From the NCBI GenBank assembly GCA_031277805.1, contig JAITLR010000001.1, positions 62,001 through 126,000 of the forward strand: DNA of 64,000 bases, written 5' to 3'. Source of the stretch: Comamonas sp. (GTDB lineage: Bacteria > Pseudomonadota > Gammaproteobacteria > Burkholderiales > Burkholderiaceae_C). Positions 32,581 to 42,062 of the stretch are shown here, one piece after another. The translations under genes were made by a program, and so were the position numbers. The first letter of the stretch is position 1. Every line of letters begins with the position of its first letter. A model generated the notes under the pieces. That model saw only the letters and a list, made by a program, of their open reading frames with translations, searched no databases and was not told the origin of the DNA.

Positions 32581-34731
32581 ATGCCTGACTACGCCCTGCT
32601 CCTAGCCCACGATGAACATCCCGGCCCGACCACCTCCTGGCCTGCCCAGCCAGGAGGTCCCTGCGAAGCCTGGGCCGAGTGGTTTGAAAGCACACCACTC
32701 TTGTTCAGCGTGCTGCTGGGCGATGCCAGGCAGCTGCCCGAATTGGTGCCCTGCAGCGCCTATCAGGACAAGGAAAGCCTGATCTCCCTGGCCGCCCCCA
32801 TGGATCAGGTCAAGGCACGCTGGCAATGGCTCAAGACACAGATCGGGCCGCTGCCCGCCCACTGGGTGGATTCAGTCAGAAAAAGCTGGCTGCAGATCGA
32901 CACCATCATCGGCCAAAGCCAGCGCCACTGGCTGCTGCTGGACTGCGCCACACTGATCCCCCATGGCTTTGACACGCTCGAATACGCCATAGCCCTGGGC
33001 GCGCTGCGCGAACGCTGCCTGCAATGGGACTGCAGCGCGGACAATCTGCCCGAATCGCTGCAGGTTTTGAAGCAGCATCCGCAGGACCAGCTTGGGTGGT
33101 GGAGCCATTCGGTACTTGCCCGCACCGAAGTCATAGAGCGCGACAACGACGATGACTGGCCTGCCTGGCTCAAGGACAACTACGTGGAGCGCTACCACAG
33201 CGCCTGGGATGAAGATGTGGAGGCCTACTATGTGATGCCCAGAAAGCATCCGCGCACCGGCGAAAAGCTGCCCGGCGAGAACCATCGCGACAACTGGCCC
33301 GTCGGTCTGGTCACGCCCTATGGCCGCTGGCTGGTCAAGCCGATTGAAGGCGCCAACGGAGCCTATACATCAGGGGGCTTTATCACCGTGCACTACCCGG
33401 AAGCCAAGGAAGGCGCTGGTGAAAAATCCGGCCTCAAGGACTTGAATGGCAACTGGGTGGTTGCGCCCTCGGCCGGCTACCTCAATGCCTATGCCCTCAC
33501 GCCCCAGGTCATGGCCTGCAAGTCTGCGAACGTGCCCGGTATGGAAGACCTGCGCAGCCTGCCCGGGCTGGAGCTGTTGCACGAGGGTCTGAGCAGCATC
33601 TACTACAACGCCGATGAGGACGAGTTCATACGGGCTGACCAGGGGCCTTATGGGGAATCCCGAAAGCTGCTGCTCAAGTCGGATGGCAAGCCGCTGTTTG
33701 ACGCCAGCAAGTACGAGCACATCAACGACTTCAACACCAAGACCGGCCTGGCCGTGGCCTGCATTCGCCAGCGCTTCATCAACGAACAAGGCGAAGAGGT
33801 CAGTCATATCCGTGAAGGCGTGATTCACATCAGCGGACAGGAGGTCATCCCCTGCGAATACAAGACCATCGAGCGCGGCTTCAACAGCTCCCCGCCCAAG
33901 CTCCTGCCGGGTGGCAAGCTGCTGGCGATCACCGAGAAAGGCCAGCCCCATGTCTACAGCTCCAAGGGCAAGCTGTTGGCCTCGCCCCATATCTGGTGCC
34001 CGCCGCTGAACTGCAGCCCCAAAAAGAATGAGCTGCTCACCTTTATGGGTGAAGGGCCTGGTGCCGAATTGGTGATGTTTTCCATCAAGGACTTCAGCAT
34101 CACCCGTACCGGTGAAACCTGGGATGACTATCTCAATGCCATGCGAGGCATGTTCAAGGGTTTGGATGGTGAACAGGCCGAAACCACGACCATGACCCGC
34201 GAGGAGTTGATCAAAGCCGAGGACGAAACCTGGATGCAGGACCTCACCCTCATCCTCTGCCTGGGCGAGGAGAAAGAAGCCTCCGAACTGCTGCAGCAAT
34301 GGCGCGACTGCGTGGCCGATCCCGATCCAGCCGATATGGGCTGGGAGGATGGTGAAGATGAGGACAACGAGATCGACCCCGATGTGATGCATCTGCCCGA
34401 AGGCGAAAATGCACTGACGCTGTATTGGGTGCACCTCATCCCCATCGCTACCCAGTTCGCCCGTTTTGACTGGAAGGATGCTGAGGGCATTGCCGACACC
34501 CACTGGCTGCCCGGCACCGACAACTGGCACTGGGACACGCCAGCCGATGGCGTGGAGTCGGGACTGGAACATCTGGCCGAACATCTGGACAGCCGCGATA
34601 TGGCCTTGATCAGGCTGGCCACCGATGACGACAGCATCCGCATCACCGTGGTGCGGGCAGAGGACTCCGAGGATTTTCTGGATCGACTGGCTCAGGCCAG
34701 CATCAGCGCGACCAACTACAGCTCCAGCTGA
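32581..34731 (+). CDS. Large WG-repeat-containing protein
   Basis: The product has 716 residues and no signal peptide or membrane segment. The middle contains several degenerate WG-type repeats (VTPYGRWLVKPIEGA, LKDLNGNWVVAPSAGYL, KSDGKPLFDASKYEHI, SSKGKLLASPHIW). The N-terminal 200 residues and an acidic C-terminal domain (GWEDGEDEDNEIDPD, then ALTLYWVHLIPI) are not assigned to a family. WG repeats are thought to form beta-rich binding surfaces. The start at 32581 follows the methyltransferase stop by 34 bases. Function unknown. Confidence 0.8.
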   Translation: MPDYALLLAHDEHPGPTTSWPAQPGGPCEAWAEWFESTPLLFSVLLGDARQLPELVPCSAYQDKESLISLAAPMDQVKARWQWLKTQIGPLPAHWVDSVRKSWLQIDTIIGQSQRHWLLLDCATLIPHGFDTLEYAIALGALRERCLQWDCSADNLPESLQVLKQHPQDQLGWWSHSVLARTEVIERDNDDDWPAWLKDNYVERYHSAWDEDVEAYYVMPRKHPRTGEKLPGENHRDNWPVGLVTPYGRWLVKPIEGANGAYTSGGFITVHYPEAKEGAGEKSGLKDLNGNWVVAPSAGYLNAYALTPQVMACKSANVPGMEDLRSLPGLELLHEGLSSIYYNADEDEFIRADQGPYGESRKLLLKSDGKPLFDASKYEHINDFNTKTGLAVACIRQRFINEQGEEVSHIREGVIHISGQEVIPCEYKTIERGFNSSPPKLLPGGKLLAITEKGQPHVYSSKGKLLASPHIWCPPLNCSPKKNELLTFMGEGPGAELVMFSIKDFSITRTGETWDDYLNAMRGMFKGLDGEQAETTTMTREELIKAEDETWMQDLTLILCLGEEKEASELLQQWRDCVADPDPADMGWEDGEDEDNEIDPDVMHLPEGENALTLYWVHLIPIATQFARFDWKDAEGIADTHWLPGTDNWHWDTPADGVESGLEHLAEHLDSRDMALIRLATDDDSIRITVVRAEDSEDFLDRLAQASISATNYSSS

Positions 34732-34824
34732 TGCAACCGGCGGACACATCTCGCTCACAAAGCAGACTCTATCCGTTTGGTCATCCATCCACAAGCTGGC
34801 GATATGCCCTGCCACGACGCACAA

Positions 34825-34862
34825 CGAATTGACGCAGTATCGACAATGTTTTCGTCAATTCG
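34825..34862. promoter_or_regulatory. 10-bp inverted repeat upstream of dapA
   Basis: CGAATTGACG (34825-34834) and CGTCAATTCG (34853-34862) are exact reverse complements with an 18-bp spacer. TCGACAA words occur in and after it (34839, 34874). It lies about 120 bases before the dapA start. It could be an operator or an RNA hairpin after the WG-repeat gene; it lacks a T tract, so it is not a standard terminator. Confidence 0.4.
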
Positions 34863-34982
34863 TCATTTATTGACAACATATCGACAAAAACAGGGTTTTG
34901 CTCCGCAGCATGACCTCAAATCTGTGCAATGACGGGCAAGCCTGTTTGTAGAATGAAACTTTCCCGTTTTCTGATTGCGGAT

Positions 34983-35879
34983 ATGACATCTTCCTCCGTT
35001 GCTCTGACTGGCAGCATTGTTGCCCTCATTACGCCCATGCTCGAAGACGGTAGCGTCGACTACCCGGCGCTGCGCAAACTGATCGACTGGCATGTGGCCG
35101 AAGGCACTCATTGCATCGGCGTGGTCGGCACAACGGGCGAATCGCCCACGGTCAACGTGGACGAGCACTGCGAAATCATTCGTGTCTCCGTGGAACAGGC
35201 TGCGGGCCGTGTCTCCATCATGGCCGGCTGCGGTGCCAACAGCACGCATGAAGCCATCGAGCTGGCCAAGTACGCCAAGAAGGTCGGTGCCGACAGCCAG
35301 TTGCAGGTCGTGCCCTACTACAACAAGCCTACCCAGGAAGGCCAGTACCAGCACTTCAAGGCGATTGCCGAAGCCACTGGCGACCTGCCCGTGATTCTCT
35401 ACAACGTGCCCGGTCGCTCGGTCGCCGACATGCAGCATGAAACCGTGCTGCGTCTGGCCCAGATTCCCGGCATCGTCGGCATCAAGGAAGCCACCGGCAA
35501 TATCGAACGTGCCCAATGGCTGATCCGTGATGTGCCCGCCGGTTTTGGCGTGTACTCCGGTGATGACCCCACCGCCGTGGCATTGATGCTGTGCGGCGGC
35601 CACGGCAATATCAGCGTGACGGCCAACGTGGCTCCCCGCCTGATGAGCGAGCTGTGCATTGCTGCGCTGGCCGGCGATGTCAAGCGCGCCATGGAAATCC
35701 AGTTCCAGCTCATGCCCCTGCACAAGAGCCTGTTCGTGGAAGCCAATCCCATTCCCGTGAAATGGGCTGCAGCCCGCATGGGACTGTGTGGCCCCGCCAT
35801 GCGCCTGCCAATGACGCCACTGAGCGAGCAATTTGAATCCGTTGTCGAGGGCGCTCTGCGTAAAGTTGGCGTACTCTGA
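34983..35879 (+). CDS. dapA: 4-hydroxy-tetrahydrodipicolinate synthase
   Basis: DapA (298 residues) condenses pyruvate with aspartate semialdehyde in lysine and diaminopimelate synthesis. The TIM barrel shows GTTGES (Thr50, Thr51), Tyr140 in ILYNVPGR and the Schiff-base Lys168 in GIKEATGN, matching Thr44/45, Tyr133 and Lys161 of E. coli. ATG at 34983 ([11 protein letters not shown]) is preferred because family proteins start there and a -10-like TAGAAT lies at about 34950, inside the longer reading. bamC follows after 63 bases, as in E. coli. Confidence 0.96.
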   Translation: MTSSSVALTGSIVALITPMLEDGSVDYPALRKLIDWHVAEGTHCIGVVGTTGESPTVNVDEHCEIIRVSVEQAAGRVSIMAGCGANSTHEAIELAKYAKKVGADSQLQVVPYYNKPTQEGQYQHFKAIAEATGDLPVILYNVPGRSVADMQHETVLRLAQIPGIVGIKEATGNIERAQWLIRDVPAGFGVYSGDDPTAVALMLCGGHGNISVTANVAPRLMSELCIAALAGDVKRAMEIQFQLMPLHKSLFVEANPIPVKWAAARMGLCGPAMRLPMTPLSEQFESVVEGALRKVGVL

Positions 35880-35942
35880 TCGAGTTGCGCTAAGCTAGCG
35901 GTTTTTCGCACATAGCTTGAACGCTACCCAAGGACAATCCGC

Positions 35943-37058
35943 GTGAAACAAAACACTGCACGTTTGGGCCTGCTCAGCCTCGCGCTGGGCCTCACAGCCT
36001 GCACGACCACGTTCCAAGAGACCAAGATCGACTACAAGAGCGCAGGCAAAAACCAAACCCCTTCGCTCGAAGTGCCTCCGGATCTGACGCAGCTGTCGCA
36101 AGACTCGCGCTACATCGTCCCTGGCGGCGTTGTTTCTGCGGCGGCCATGCAAGCCAACGCCAAGGCTGCCAAGCCCACCGACAGCAATACCGCAGCCAAC
36201 AAGATCGGCGATGTGCGCATCGAACGCGATGGCGCCGAGCACTGGCTGGTCGTGGACCGTTCGGCCGACAAGCTCTGGGAGCCTACGCGCGACTTCTGGC
36301 TGGAAAACGGCTTCATCTACACGATGGAAGACCGCCAGCTGGGCATTCTGGAAACCGACTGGGCCGAAAACCGTGCCAAGCTGCCTCAGGACGTCATCCG
36401 CAAGACGCTGGGCAAGGTCTTCGACTCGCTCTACTCCACCAGCGAACGCGACAAGTTCCGTACCCGCCTGGAGCGCGAGCCCGACGGCAAGACCCGCATC
36501 TATGTCACGCACCGCGGCATGGAAGAGGTCTACACCAGCAGCCAGAAGGACAACACCATCTGGCAGCCCCGCGCCCGTGATCCCGAGCTGGAGACCGAGT
36601 TCCTGCGCCGCCTCATGGTCAAGCTGGGCGTGAGCGAAGAGCAAGCCTCCGCTGTTGCCAAGGCCGACCGCAGCGCTGCTGTGGCCAGCACCAGCACCGC
36701 ACGCATGGAAACCGTCAATGGCGTTCCCGTGCTGCAACTGGGTGAAGACTTTGAACGTGCCTGGCGCCGCGTAGGCGTGGCACTGGATCGCACCGGCTTT
36801 ACCGTGGAAGACCGTGACCGCAGCCGCGGCGTTTACTACGTGCGCTATGTGGATCCGAATGCCAAGACTGAGACCAAGGGCTTCTTCAGCAAGATCTTCA
36901 GCCAGGGCAAGGAAGCAGCACCCCCAGCCAAGTACCAGATCCTGGTCAAGGGCAGCGGCAATCAGTCCCAGGTTTCCGTGCTCAACGAGCAAGGTCAGCC
37001 TGACAGCACCGCCAACGGTCAGCGCATCATCCGCGTGATCACGGACGATCTGAAATAA
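35943..37058 (+). CDS. bamC: Outer membrane protein assembly factor BamC (lipoprotein)
   Basis: BamC (371 residues) is an accessory lipoprotein of the BAM complex that inserts beta-barrels into the outer membrane. It starts with GTG; the signal peptide reads LGLLSLALGLTAC with the lipid-anchored Cys. After an extended N-terminal segment (SLEVPPDLTQLSQDSRY) come two helix-grip domains, one around IERDGAEHWLVV and one around VLQLGEDFERAWRRVGVALDRTGFTVEDRDRSRGVYYVRY. It lies directly after dapA and is followed by an intrinsic terminator. Confidence 0.94.
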   Translation: MKQNTARLGLLSLALGLTACTTTFQETKIDYKSAGKNQTPSLEVPPDLTQLSQDSRYIVPGGVVSAAAMQANAKAAKPTDSNTAANKIGDVRIERDGAEHWLVVDRSADKLWEPTRDFWLENGFIYTMEDRQLGILETDWAENRAKLPQDVIRKTLGKVFDSLYSTSERDKFRTRLEREPDGKTRIYVTHRGMEEVYTSSQKDNTIWQPRARDPELETEFLRRLMVKLGVSEEQASAVAKADRSAAVASTSTARMETVNGVPVLQLGEDFERAWRRVGVALDRTGFTVEDRDRSRGVYYVRYVDPNAKTETKGFFSKIFSQGKEAAPPAKYQILVKGSGNQSQVSVLNEQGQPDSTANGQRIIRVITDDLK

Positions 37059-37079
37059 GTTTCAGAAGACGACCACACC

Positions 37080-37112
37080 AAGCCACCTGGAAATACCCAG
37101 GTGGCTTTTTTA
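37080..37112 (+). terminator. Intrinsic terminator after bamC
   Basis: AGCCACCTGG-AAATA-CCCAGGTGGCT forms a strong stem of about nine pairs and is followed by TTTTTT. It lies 22 bases after the bamC stop codon and ends the dapA-bamC transcript. Confidence 0.9.
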
Positions 37113-37181
37113 TGCTCGCTCATCCGCAGGGAAGTATCCGAGCCGCATCCAGTCACTCCAGACGCCCCGGGAAGCAGGCAT

Positions 37182-37210
37182 AAAAAAACCGCACCATGGT
37201 GCGGTTTTTT
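37182..37210 (-). terminator. Bidirectional terminator after the Ala/Pro-rich lipoprotein gene
   Basis: AAAAAAACCGCACC-ATGGTGCGGTTTTTT contains the palindrome CCGCACCATGGTGCGG with A and T runs on either side, so it can work on both strands. It lies 40 bases after the stop of the minus-strand lipoprotein gene and backs up the bamC terminator. Confidence 0.85.
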
Positions 37211-37250
37211 GCGCTCAGGGCCAAAGCCCTTTGCCTGCTTGTGCAGTTGC

Positions 37251-37541
37251 TTACTTGGCAGTAGCGGCGCCAGCAGCAGCGTCAGCGTTAGCCTTGGCGG
37301 CGTCAGCATCAGCAGCGGGGGCAGCAGGTGCTTCAGCGGCAGGAGCAGCAGGTGCTTCAGCGGCAGGAGCGTCAGCAGCAGGTGCGGGAGTTTCAGCGGC
37401 AGGAGCAGCAGGAGCTTCAGCGGCAGGAGCGGGAGCTTCCACGGCAGGAGCGGGAGCAGCAGGAGCTTCAGCCTTCTTGTCACCGCAAGCGGCCAGAGCT
37501 GCAGCAGCGATCACGGTAGCCAGAATCAGAGAGTTCTTCAT
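37251..37541 (-). CDS. Ala/Pro-rich low-complexity lipoprotein
   Basis: The product has 96 residues. A signal peptide MKNSLILATVIAAAALAAC gives a lipidated Cys, then GDKK. The remaining about 70 residues are almost only Ala, Pro, Glu and Asp in imperfect repeats of APAAEAPAAPA. Such tails are probably extended spacers in the periplasm. AGGAAAC lies close upstream of the ATG. Because the repeats are near-identical at DNA level (gcaggagcagcaggtgcttc and variants), length variation between strains is likely. No enzymatic domain is present. Confidence 0.75.
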   Translation of the reverse strand: MKNSLILATVIAAAALAACGDKKAEAPAAPAPAVEAPAPAAEAPAAPAAETPAPAADAPAAEAPAAPAAEAPAAPAADADAAKANADAAAGAATAK

Positions 37542-37920
37542 AACAGTTTCCTAGTTTGTAGGTTCAGCAGACAGTAGGTGGATTGCCATTACGGTCAGCT
37601 TGTTGCAGCTATTGATCGCTTTGGCAGATCAGGTCAAACAGTAAATTGACTCGGTTCGCATTATAGGTAGTTTTGCCCATTGCTGACTAACACTGACAGC
37701 ATCTAAACAATTCTGCACAAATCAATGCAAGACCCATTTACCGAACAAGCTCTCGCTTGCTGTGATTCACACTTTGGACCAGAAACTCATCCCTGTCAAT
37801 TTTCTGACTCATCTTTAATGAATCTTTACAAAATCACCCCTGGGCAGCCCTAAGGCTGCAGAGACGACACGGCAAGAAAGCACGTAAGTTAGCATGGACC
37901 CGGTTACAAGTCCACCCGAC
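37542..37920. other. Intergenic region, no gene seen
   Basis: About 380 bases lie between the lipoprotein and roxA genes, both on the minus strand. The region is locally AT-rich around 37600-37830 and probably carries the lipoprotein promoter. A small hairpin, gcagccctaaggctgc, sits at 37844-37859 downstream of roxA but lacks a long T run. Confidence 0.5.
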
Positions 37921-39045
37921 TCAGTCGCCCGAACGCACCCAGCCGGCATCAAACCAGGATGAAAGCAGCTCCAGTGCATCGTCGCTGGCGGTTGCCAGGT
38001 CCTTGCGGGACAAGGCTTTGGTGTCAGCCAGCTTGCGCATCAGCGTTGCATCGCGGCCGCCTGCCAGATAGCTTTCCCCATTGATGAAAATGTGTTTTGC
38101 GTCGTACATCATGCGGCTGCGGCGATCCAGCACCACGCTTTCGAACATGCCGTTTTCATCGCCATGCTCGAACCAGACATTGGCTTTAGGCTCGGTCAGG
38201 TACTCACCCAACGCACGCTCCAGCGCCAAGGGTTCGGCCATGGCTTTCTTCAATGCCTCACGCGCAAAGTCATACATGCCCTCGGGAATCAGCGCGGGGT
38301 TGCTGACCGCTTCCTGCTTGGGATCCTTGTAGATGACAGGATTCTCCGGCTCGTCCGGCTCGTCCGACATGCGCAGCAGCAGCTCGCGACCCAGTTCGCT
38401 GCGGTCGGGCGAACGAAAGCCGATGGAATAGGTCATGCACTCGCCCTCGGCCACACCGTCGTGTGCCCACTTGGGAGGCAGATACAGCATGTCGCCGGGC
38501 TCAAGCACGAACTCTTCTTCGGGCTCGAAGTTGGCCAGAATCTTCAAAGGCTTGTCAGGCTGCAGCGACAGGTCTTTCTGACGGCCAATGCGCCAGCGGC
38601 GCTTGCCATGGGCCTGCAGCAAGAACACGTCATAGCTGTCGAAGTGCGGACCCACACCGCCCTGATCAGTGGCAAAGCTGATCATCAGATCATCGAGGCG
38701 TGCCTCTGGCACAAAGCGGAATTGCTGCAGCAGCTCATGTACCTTGGCGTCGTGCATGTCCACGCCCTGCACCAGCACGGTCCAGCCCGGCTTGTTCAGG
38801 GCAGGCAGGCTGCGGCGCGACAGCGGGCCGTGGCCAAGCTTCCAGTTACCTCCATCGAGCTGCTGGATCAGGCGCGACTCCACGCCATCTTCGCCAGCCA
38901 TGGCCAGCAAACGTGCGCGCGGAATGGGAGCTTTGAAGCCGGAAATGGCCTGGCGCACCAGCAAAGGTTTCTTATGCCAGTGCTTGCGCATGAATTGAGA
39001 AGCGGTGAGCCCACCCAGCAAGGCGAGCGGCGTATTGATGTCCAT
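37921..39045 (-). CDS. roxA: Cupin-domain ribosomal oxygenase (50S L16 arginine hydroxylase, YcfD/RoxA type)
   Basis: This 374-residue enzyme is an Fe(II)/2-oxoglutarate-dependent JmjC-like oxygenase that hydroxylates an Arg of ribosomal protein L16 in E. coli. Seen here are FMRKHWHKKPLLVRQA near the start and the metal ligands His134 and Asp136 in GPHFDSYDVFLLQ and His195 in PPKWAHDG. A C-terminal winged-helix-like part resembles the YcfD dimerisation region. Length matches YcfD (373). The gene stands alone between intergenic regions. That the target is L16 here is by family. Confidence 0.9.
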   Translation of the reverse strand: MDINTPLALLGGLTASQFMRKHWHKKPLLVRQAISGFKAPIPRARLLAMAGEDGVESRLIQQLDGGNWKLGHGPLSRRSLPALNKPGWTVLVQGVDMHDAKVHELLQQFRFVPEARLDDLMISFATDQGGVGPHFDSYDVFLLQAHGKRRWRIGRQKDLSLQPDKPLKILANFEPEEEFVLEPGDMLYLPPKWAHDGVAEGECMTYSIGFRSPDRSELGRELLLRMSDEPDEPENPVIYKDPKQEAVSNPALIPEGMYDFAREALKKAMAEPLALERALGEYLTEPKANVWFEHGDENGMFESVVLDRRSRMMYDAKHIFINGESYLAGGRDATLMRKLADTKALSRKDLATASDDALELLSSWFDAGWVRSGD

Positions 39046-39132
39046 GGAAACAGTCCTGCCGTATAAGCAACGGACTGCATTGTCCTATAGCGTCAATAAC
39101 GCATGCTGGCGTCGATCAAAGCTTGCGCCGGT

Positions 39133-40083
39133 TCAACCCCTGAGCGCGCGGTAATCGCTGGGTGACATGCCTGCATAAGCCTTGAAGGCGCGGCTGAAAT
39201 GGGCGCTGTTGCCAAAGCCGCAATCCATGGCGATCTCGGTAATGGTTCGGTGCACCAGGGCCGACGAATGCAGCTCTCGCATGCACAGCTCCAGACGGCT
39301 TTGCTGAATGAAGGCTCCCAGCGACAGCTCGCGCCCCGCAAAAGCATTGTGCAGATGGCGTTTGCTGCAATTGAGTGTCTGCGCCACCTGCTCGACCGAA
39401 AGGCCCGGGTCCCGGATATGGCTGGCCACATGCTCGCAGATGCGGTCGTGCAGAGCCTGCTTCTGTGTGACGGCCGTCGCCTGGCCCGCCATTGCCTGCA
39501 GCGACAGATGGACCATATCGACCAGCAACTCGCCCGCACGACGCGCCAATGGAGCGGCCATGCAGTCCAGCTCCTGATAGGTGCTGCGCATGGTCTGCAA
39601 GGCGATGCGTGCAATGCCACTGCTACCGCTGACGCTGCGCCCCATGAGGCCGTCCAGCCGCAGACCCCGGTCAACAATGCTTTGCTTGGGCACCATCATG
39701 ATCAGATGCTCGGTATGACTGGGGTTGGCGACCTCGTATGGCTGAGAGGTGTCGTAGATCACCCAGTCACCGCTGCTGACACTGGCCTGCTGGCCGTTTT
39801 GCAGCACCTGGGCATGCCCATCCCATGGAGCCACGATCTTGAGATAGGCCATCTCGCTGTCTCGCAGCCGGTGGGAGTCGCGAATCACACGGTGGCGATC
39901 TGCTTCGAGCTTGGTCAGCATCACATCTCCGGCATAGGCGACATTGATACGCCCGTCAAAACGGGTGTCTCCGTACAAATCCGTCTCCAATCCGGAAAAC
40001 AGCTGTGCCATCCAGTCATGCCAGGCTGGAGCAGTTTCCTTTTCCGGCAATCCTTCGGTGCTCAGCACTACTGACGCGGTCAT
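39133..40083 (-). CDS. AraC-family regulator of the pch (p-cresol) operon
   Basis: The product has 316 residues. The N-terminal half resembles the AraC-binding-like domain of FeaR-type regulators (LYGDTRFDGRINVA, DWVIYDTSQPYEVANP). The C-terminal half carries the double HTH (LSVEQVAQTLNCSKRHLHNAFAG; ITEIAMDCGFGNSAHFSRAFKAYAGMSPSDYR). ATG at 40083 follows GGAG. It is divergent from pchA and clearly paralogous to the regulator at 44744-45712. It probably activates pchACXF from the direct repeats at 40226-40263 in response to p-cresol or a product. Confidence 0.88.
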   Translation of the reverse strand: MTASVVLSTEGLPEKETAPAWHDWMAQLFSGLETDLYGDTRFDGRINVAYAGDVMLTKLEADRHRVIRDSHRLRDSEMAYLKIVAPWDGHAQVLQNGQQASVSSGDWVIYDTSQPYEVANPSHTEHLIMMVPKQSIVDRGLRLDGLMGRSVSGSSGIARIALQTMRSTYQELDCMAAPLARRAGELLVDMVHLSLQAMAGQATAVTQKQALHDRICEHVASHIRDPGLSVEQVAQTLNCSKRHLHNAFAGRELSLGAFIQQSRLELCMRELHSSALVHRTITEIAMDCGFGNSAHFSRAFKAYAGMSPSDYRALRG

Positions 40084-40431
40084 GTGCCTTGACTCCTTAT
40101 CGTGCGCGTATCTGCCTGTATCGACAGTCCATGTCGCCATTATCAGCAAGCACGCGCTTTCGCGCACAGGGTATCAGCCAGTCTCCCAGCACAGGCCTCA
40201 ACACCAGGGAAAACCCGCAACCACATGCACGATTCGACAAACCGTTTGTGCACGCACAGCACAGCACCAGTCTCCCTGCTTTTCTACGATTGCACTCACA
40301 CCCGACTCAGACAGCCACAGGAAGTGGGCTGAAGACAAGCCCCTCAGCACAAACAGTGTGGGCGGCAATCCTCCTGTCTTCGCTCCATTGGACCTACATC
40401 AATGCTTTGAAGCACCGTAAAGGAAGTGACC
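40084..40431. other. Divergent promoter region of araC and pchA
   Basis: About 350 bases with no gene. The right part carries two direct repeats and a -10 box described as a separate feature. The expected pchA transcript would have a leader of about 135 bases from near 40297 to the ATG. Confidence 0.6.
40226..40290 (+). promoter_or_regulatory. Probable AraC-type operator and -10 box of the pch operon
   Basis: TGCACGATTCGACAA (40226-40240) and TGCACGCACAGCACA (40249-40263) are direct repeats 23 bp apart, about two helical turns. TACGAT at 40285-40290 fits a -10 element, and the second repeat overlaps the region expected for -35. The same pattern, with repeat 2 also 36 bp before TACGAT, occurs before the ABC transporter operon at 45822-45885. 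Confidence 0.65.
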
Positions 40432-41883
40432 ATGATTGAACAAACCATGCTTATCGGCGGACAAGCTGCCCAGGCCAGCAACGGCGCCATATTTGAACGC
40501 AAGAACCCGCTGGACGGCTCGGTCGCCACTCGCGCACCGGCCGCCACTACGGCTGATGCCGTGCGTGCCGTGGAAGCGGCTCAGGCGGCCTTCCCCGCCT
40601 GGGCTGCACTGGGCCCCACAGAACGCCGTCTGATGCTGATGAAGGCTTCGCAGGCACTGGAAGCCAAGGCCGAGGCCTTTGCCGCAGCCATGGCGGCCGA
40701 AACAGGCGCATCGGGTATCTGGGCTGGCTTCAATGTGCACCTGGCCGCCAATATGTTTCTGGAGGCTGCATCGCTGACCACCCAGATCAACGGCCAGCTG
40801 ATCCCTTCGGATGTGCCCGGCAGCATGGCCATGGCCGTGCGCCAGCCCGCTGGCGTGGTGCTGGGCATCGCACCCTGGAATGCGCCCATCATCCTGGCCG
40901 TGCGCGCCATTGCCACGCCTCTGGCCTGCGGCAATACCGTGATCCTCAAGGGTTCGGAACTCTGCCCCGCCACCCATGGTCTGATCATCGAAGCACTGCA
41001 GGAAGGCGGTCTGCCCGCCGGTGTGGTGAACTTTGTGACCAATGCCCCCGAAGACGCCGGTGCCGTGGTCGAAGCCATGGTGGCCCACCCCGCCGTGCGC
41101 CGCGTGAATTTCACCGGCTCCACCCGTGTGGGCCGCATCATTGGCCAGACCTGCGCCAAGTACCTCAAGCCCGTGATTCTGGAGCTGGGCGGCAAGGCCC
41201 CGTTCTTGGTGCTGGACGACGCCGATGTGGACGCCGCCGTGGCCGGCTGCACCTTTGGCGCCTTTGCCAACTCGGGCCAGATCTGCATGTCCACCGAGCG
41301 CATCATCGTGGACGAAGCCGTCGCCGAGGAGTTCATCGCCAAGCTCGTGGCACGCGCCACATCGCTGCCTCTGGGCGACCCGCGCCAGGGTCCCGTGGTG
41401 CTGGGATCCGTCGTGGACATGAACACCGTGAACCGCGTCAACGAACTCATCGACGACGCCGTCGCCCAGGGCGCCAAGGTCCTCTGCGGCGGCAAGGCCA
41501 GCGACACCTTGATGGCCGCCACACTGATCGACGGCGTGACGCCCGAGATGCGCATCTTCCGTGAAGAGACTTTTGCCCCCGTCAAGGCCATCGTGCGCGT
41601 CAAGGGCGAAGAGCAAGCCATCGCCATGGCCAACGACAACGAGTTCGGTCTGGCCTCTGCCGTCTACACCAAGGACACGGCCCGTGGCTGGCGTGTGGCA
41701 GCGCGCATCGAAGCCGGTATCTGCCACATCAACGGCCCCACCGTGCACGATGAGGCACAGATGCCGTTCGGCGGCGTCAAGAACTCGGGCTACGGCCACT
41801 TTGGCGGTCAGGCCGGTATCGATGCCTTCACCGATACCCGCTGGATCACCATGCAGACCACCACACGTCACTACCCCTTCTAA
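40432..41883 (+). CDS. pchA: NAD(P)-dependent aldehyde dehydrogenase, 4-hydroxybenzaldehyde dehydrogenase type
   Basis: This 483-residue enzyme of the ALDH superfamily has Glu251 in LELGGKAPF and the catalytic Cys285 in NSGQICMSTER. The cofactor site lies around GIAPWNAPI and FTGSTRVGR. The closest known kind is vanillin/4-hydroxybenzaldehyde dehydrogenase. As first gene of a pchACXF-like operon it should oxidise 4-hydroxybenzaldehyde to 4-hydroxybenzoate. AAAGGAAG precedes the ATG at 40432, and the paralogue at 50677 has the same start (MIEQ.MLIGGQ). Confidence 0.88.
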   Translation: MIEQTMLIGGQAAQASNGAIFERKNPLDGSVATRAPAATTADAVRAVEAAQAAFPAWAALGPTERRLMLMKASQALEAKAEAFAAAMAAETGASGIWAGFNVHLAANMFLEAASLTTQINGQLIPSDVPGSMAMAVRQPAGVVLGIAPWNAPIILAVRAIATPLACGNTVILKGSELCPATHGLIIEALQEGGLPAGVVNFVTNAPEDAGAVVEAMVAHPAVRRVNFTGSTRVGRIIGQTCAKYLKPVILELGGKAPFLVLDDADVDAAVAGCTFGAFANSGQICMSTERIIVDEAVAEEFIAKLVARATSLPLGDPRQGPVVLGSVVDMNTVNRVNELIDDAVAQGAKVLCGGKASDTLMAATLIDGVTPEMRIFREETFAPVKAIVRVKGEEQAIAMANDNEFGLASAVYTKDTARGWRVAARIEAGICHINGPTVHDEAQMPFGGVKNSGYGHFGGQAGIDAFTDTRWITMQTTTRHYPF

Positions 41884-42062
41884 AGCGTCATGGACAGGAG
41901 TCAGGGCTCGGCAGCCCTGGCTACTGTCTGCGCTTGAAACCTCCATCGCAGGCATTGCGCCATGAGGCAAAGATCTCAGGTGCAGCGCCAGCATGGGCAA
42001 GGTGCAAACCCAGGCTTGCACCTTGTGTCTGCCGACCATCACAGAACCACCGGAGACTCACG

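Noticed and set aside
33370..34824. Minus-strand open frame of 484 codons opposite the WG-repeat gene
   Set aside because: The plus-strand reading has recognisable WG repeats and normal composition; the reverse does not.
40399..42042. Minus-strand open frame of 547 codons opposite pchA
   Set aside because: Antisense of an aldehyde dehydrogenase gene; a similar frame opposite the paralogue at 50635-52161 shows that it is a by-product of the conserved sense codons.
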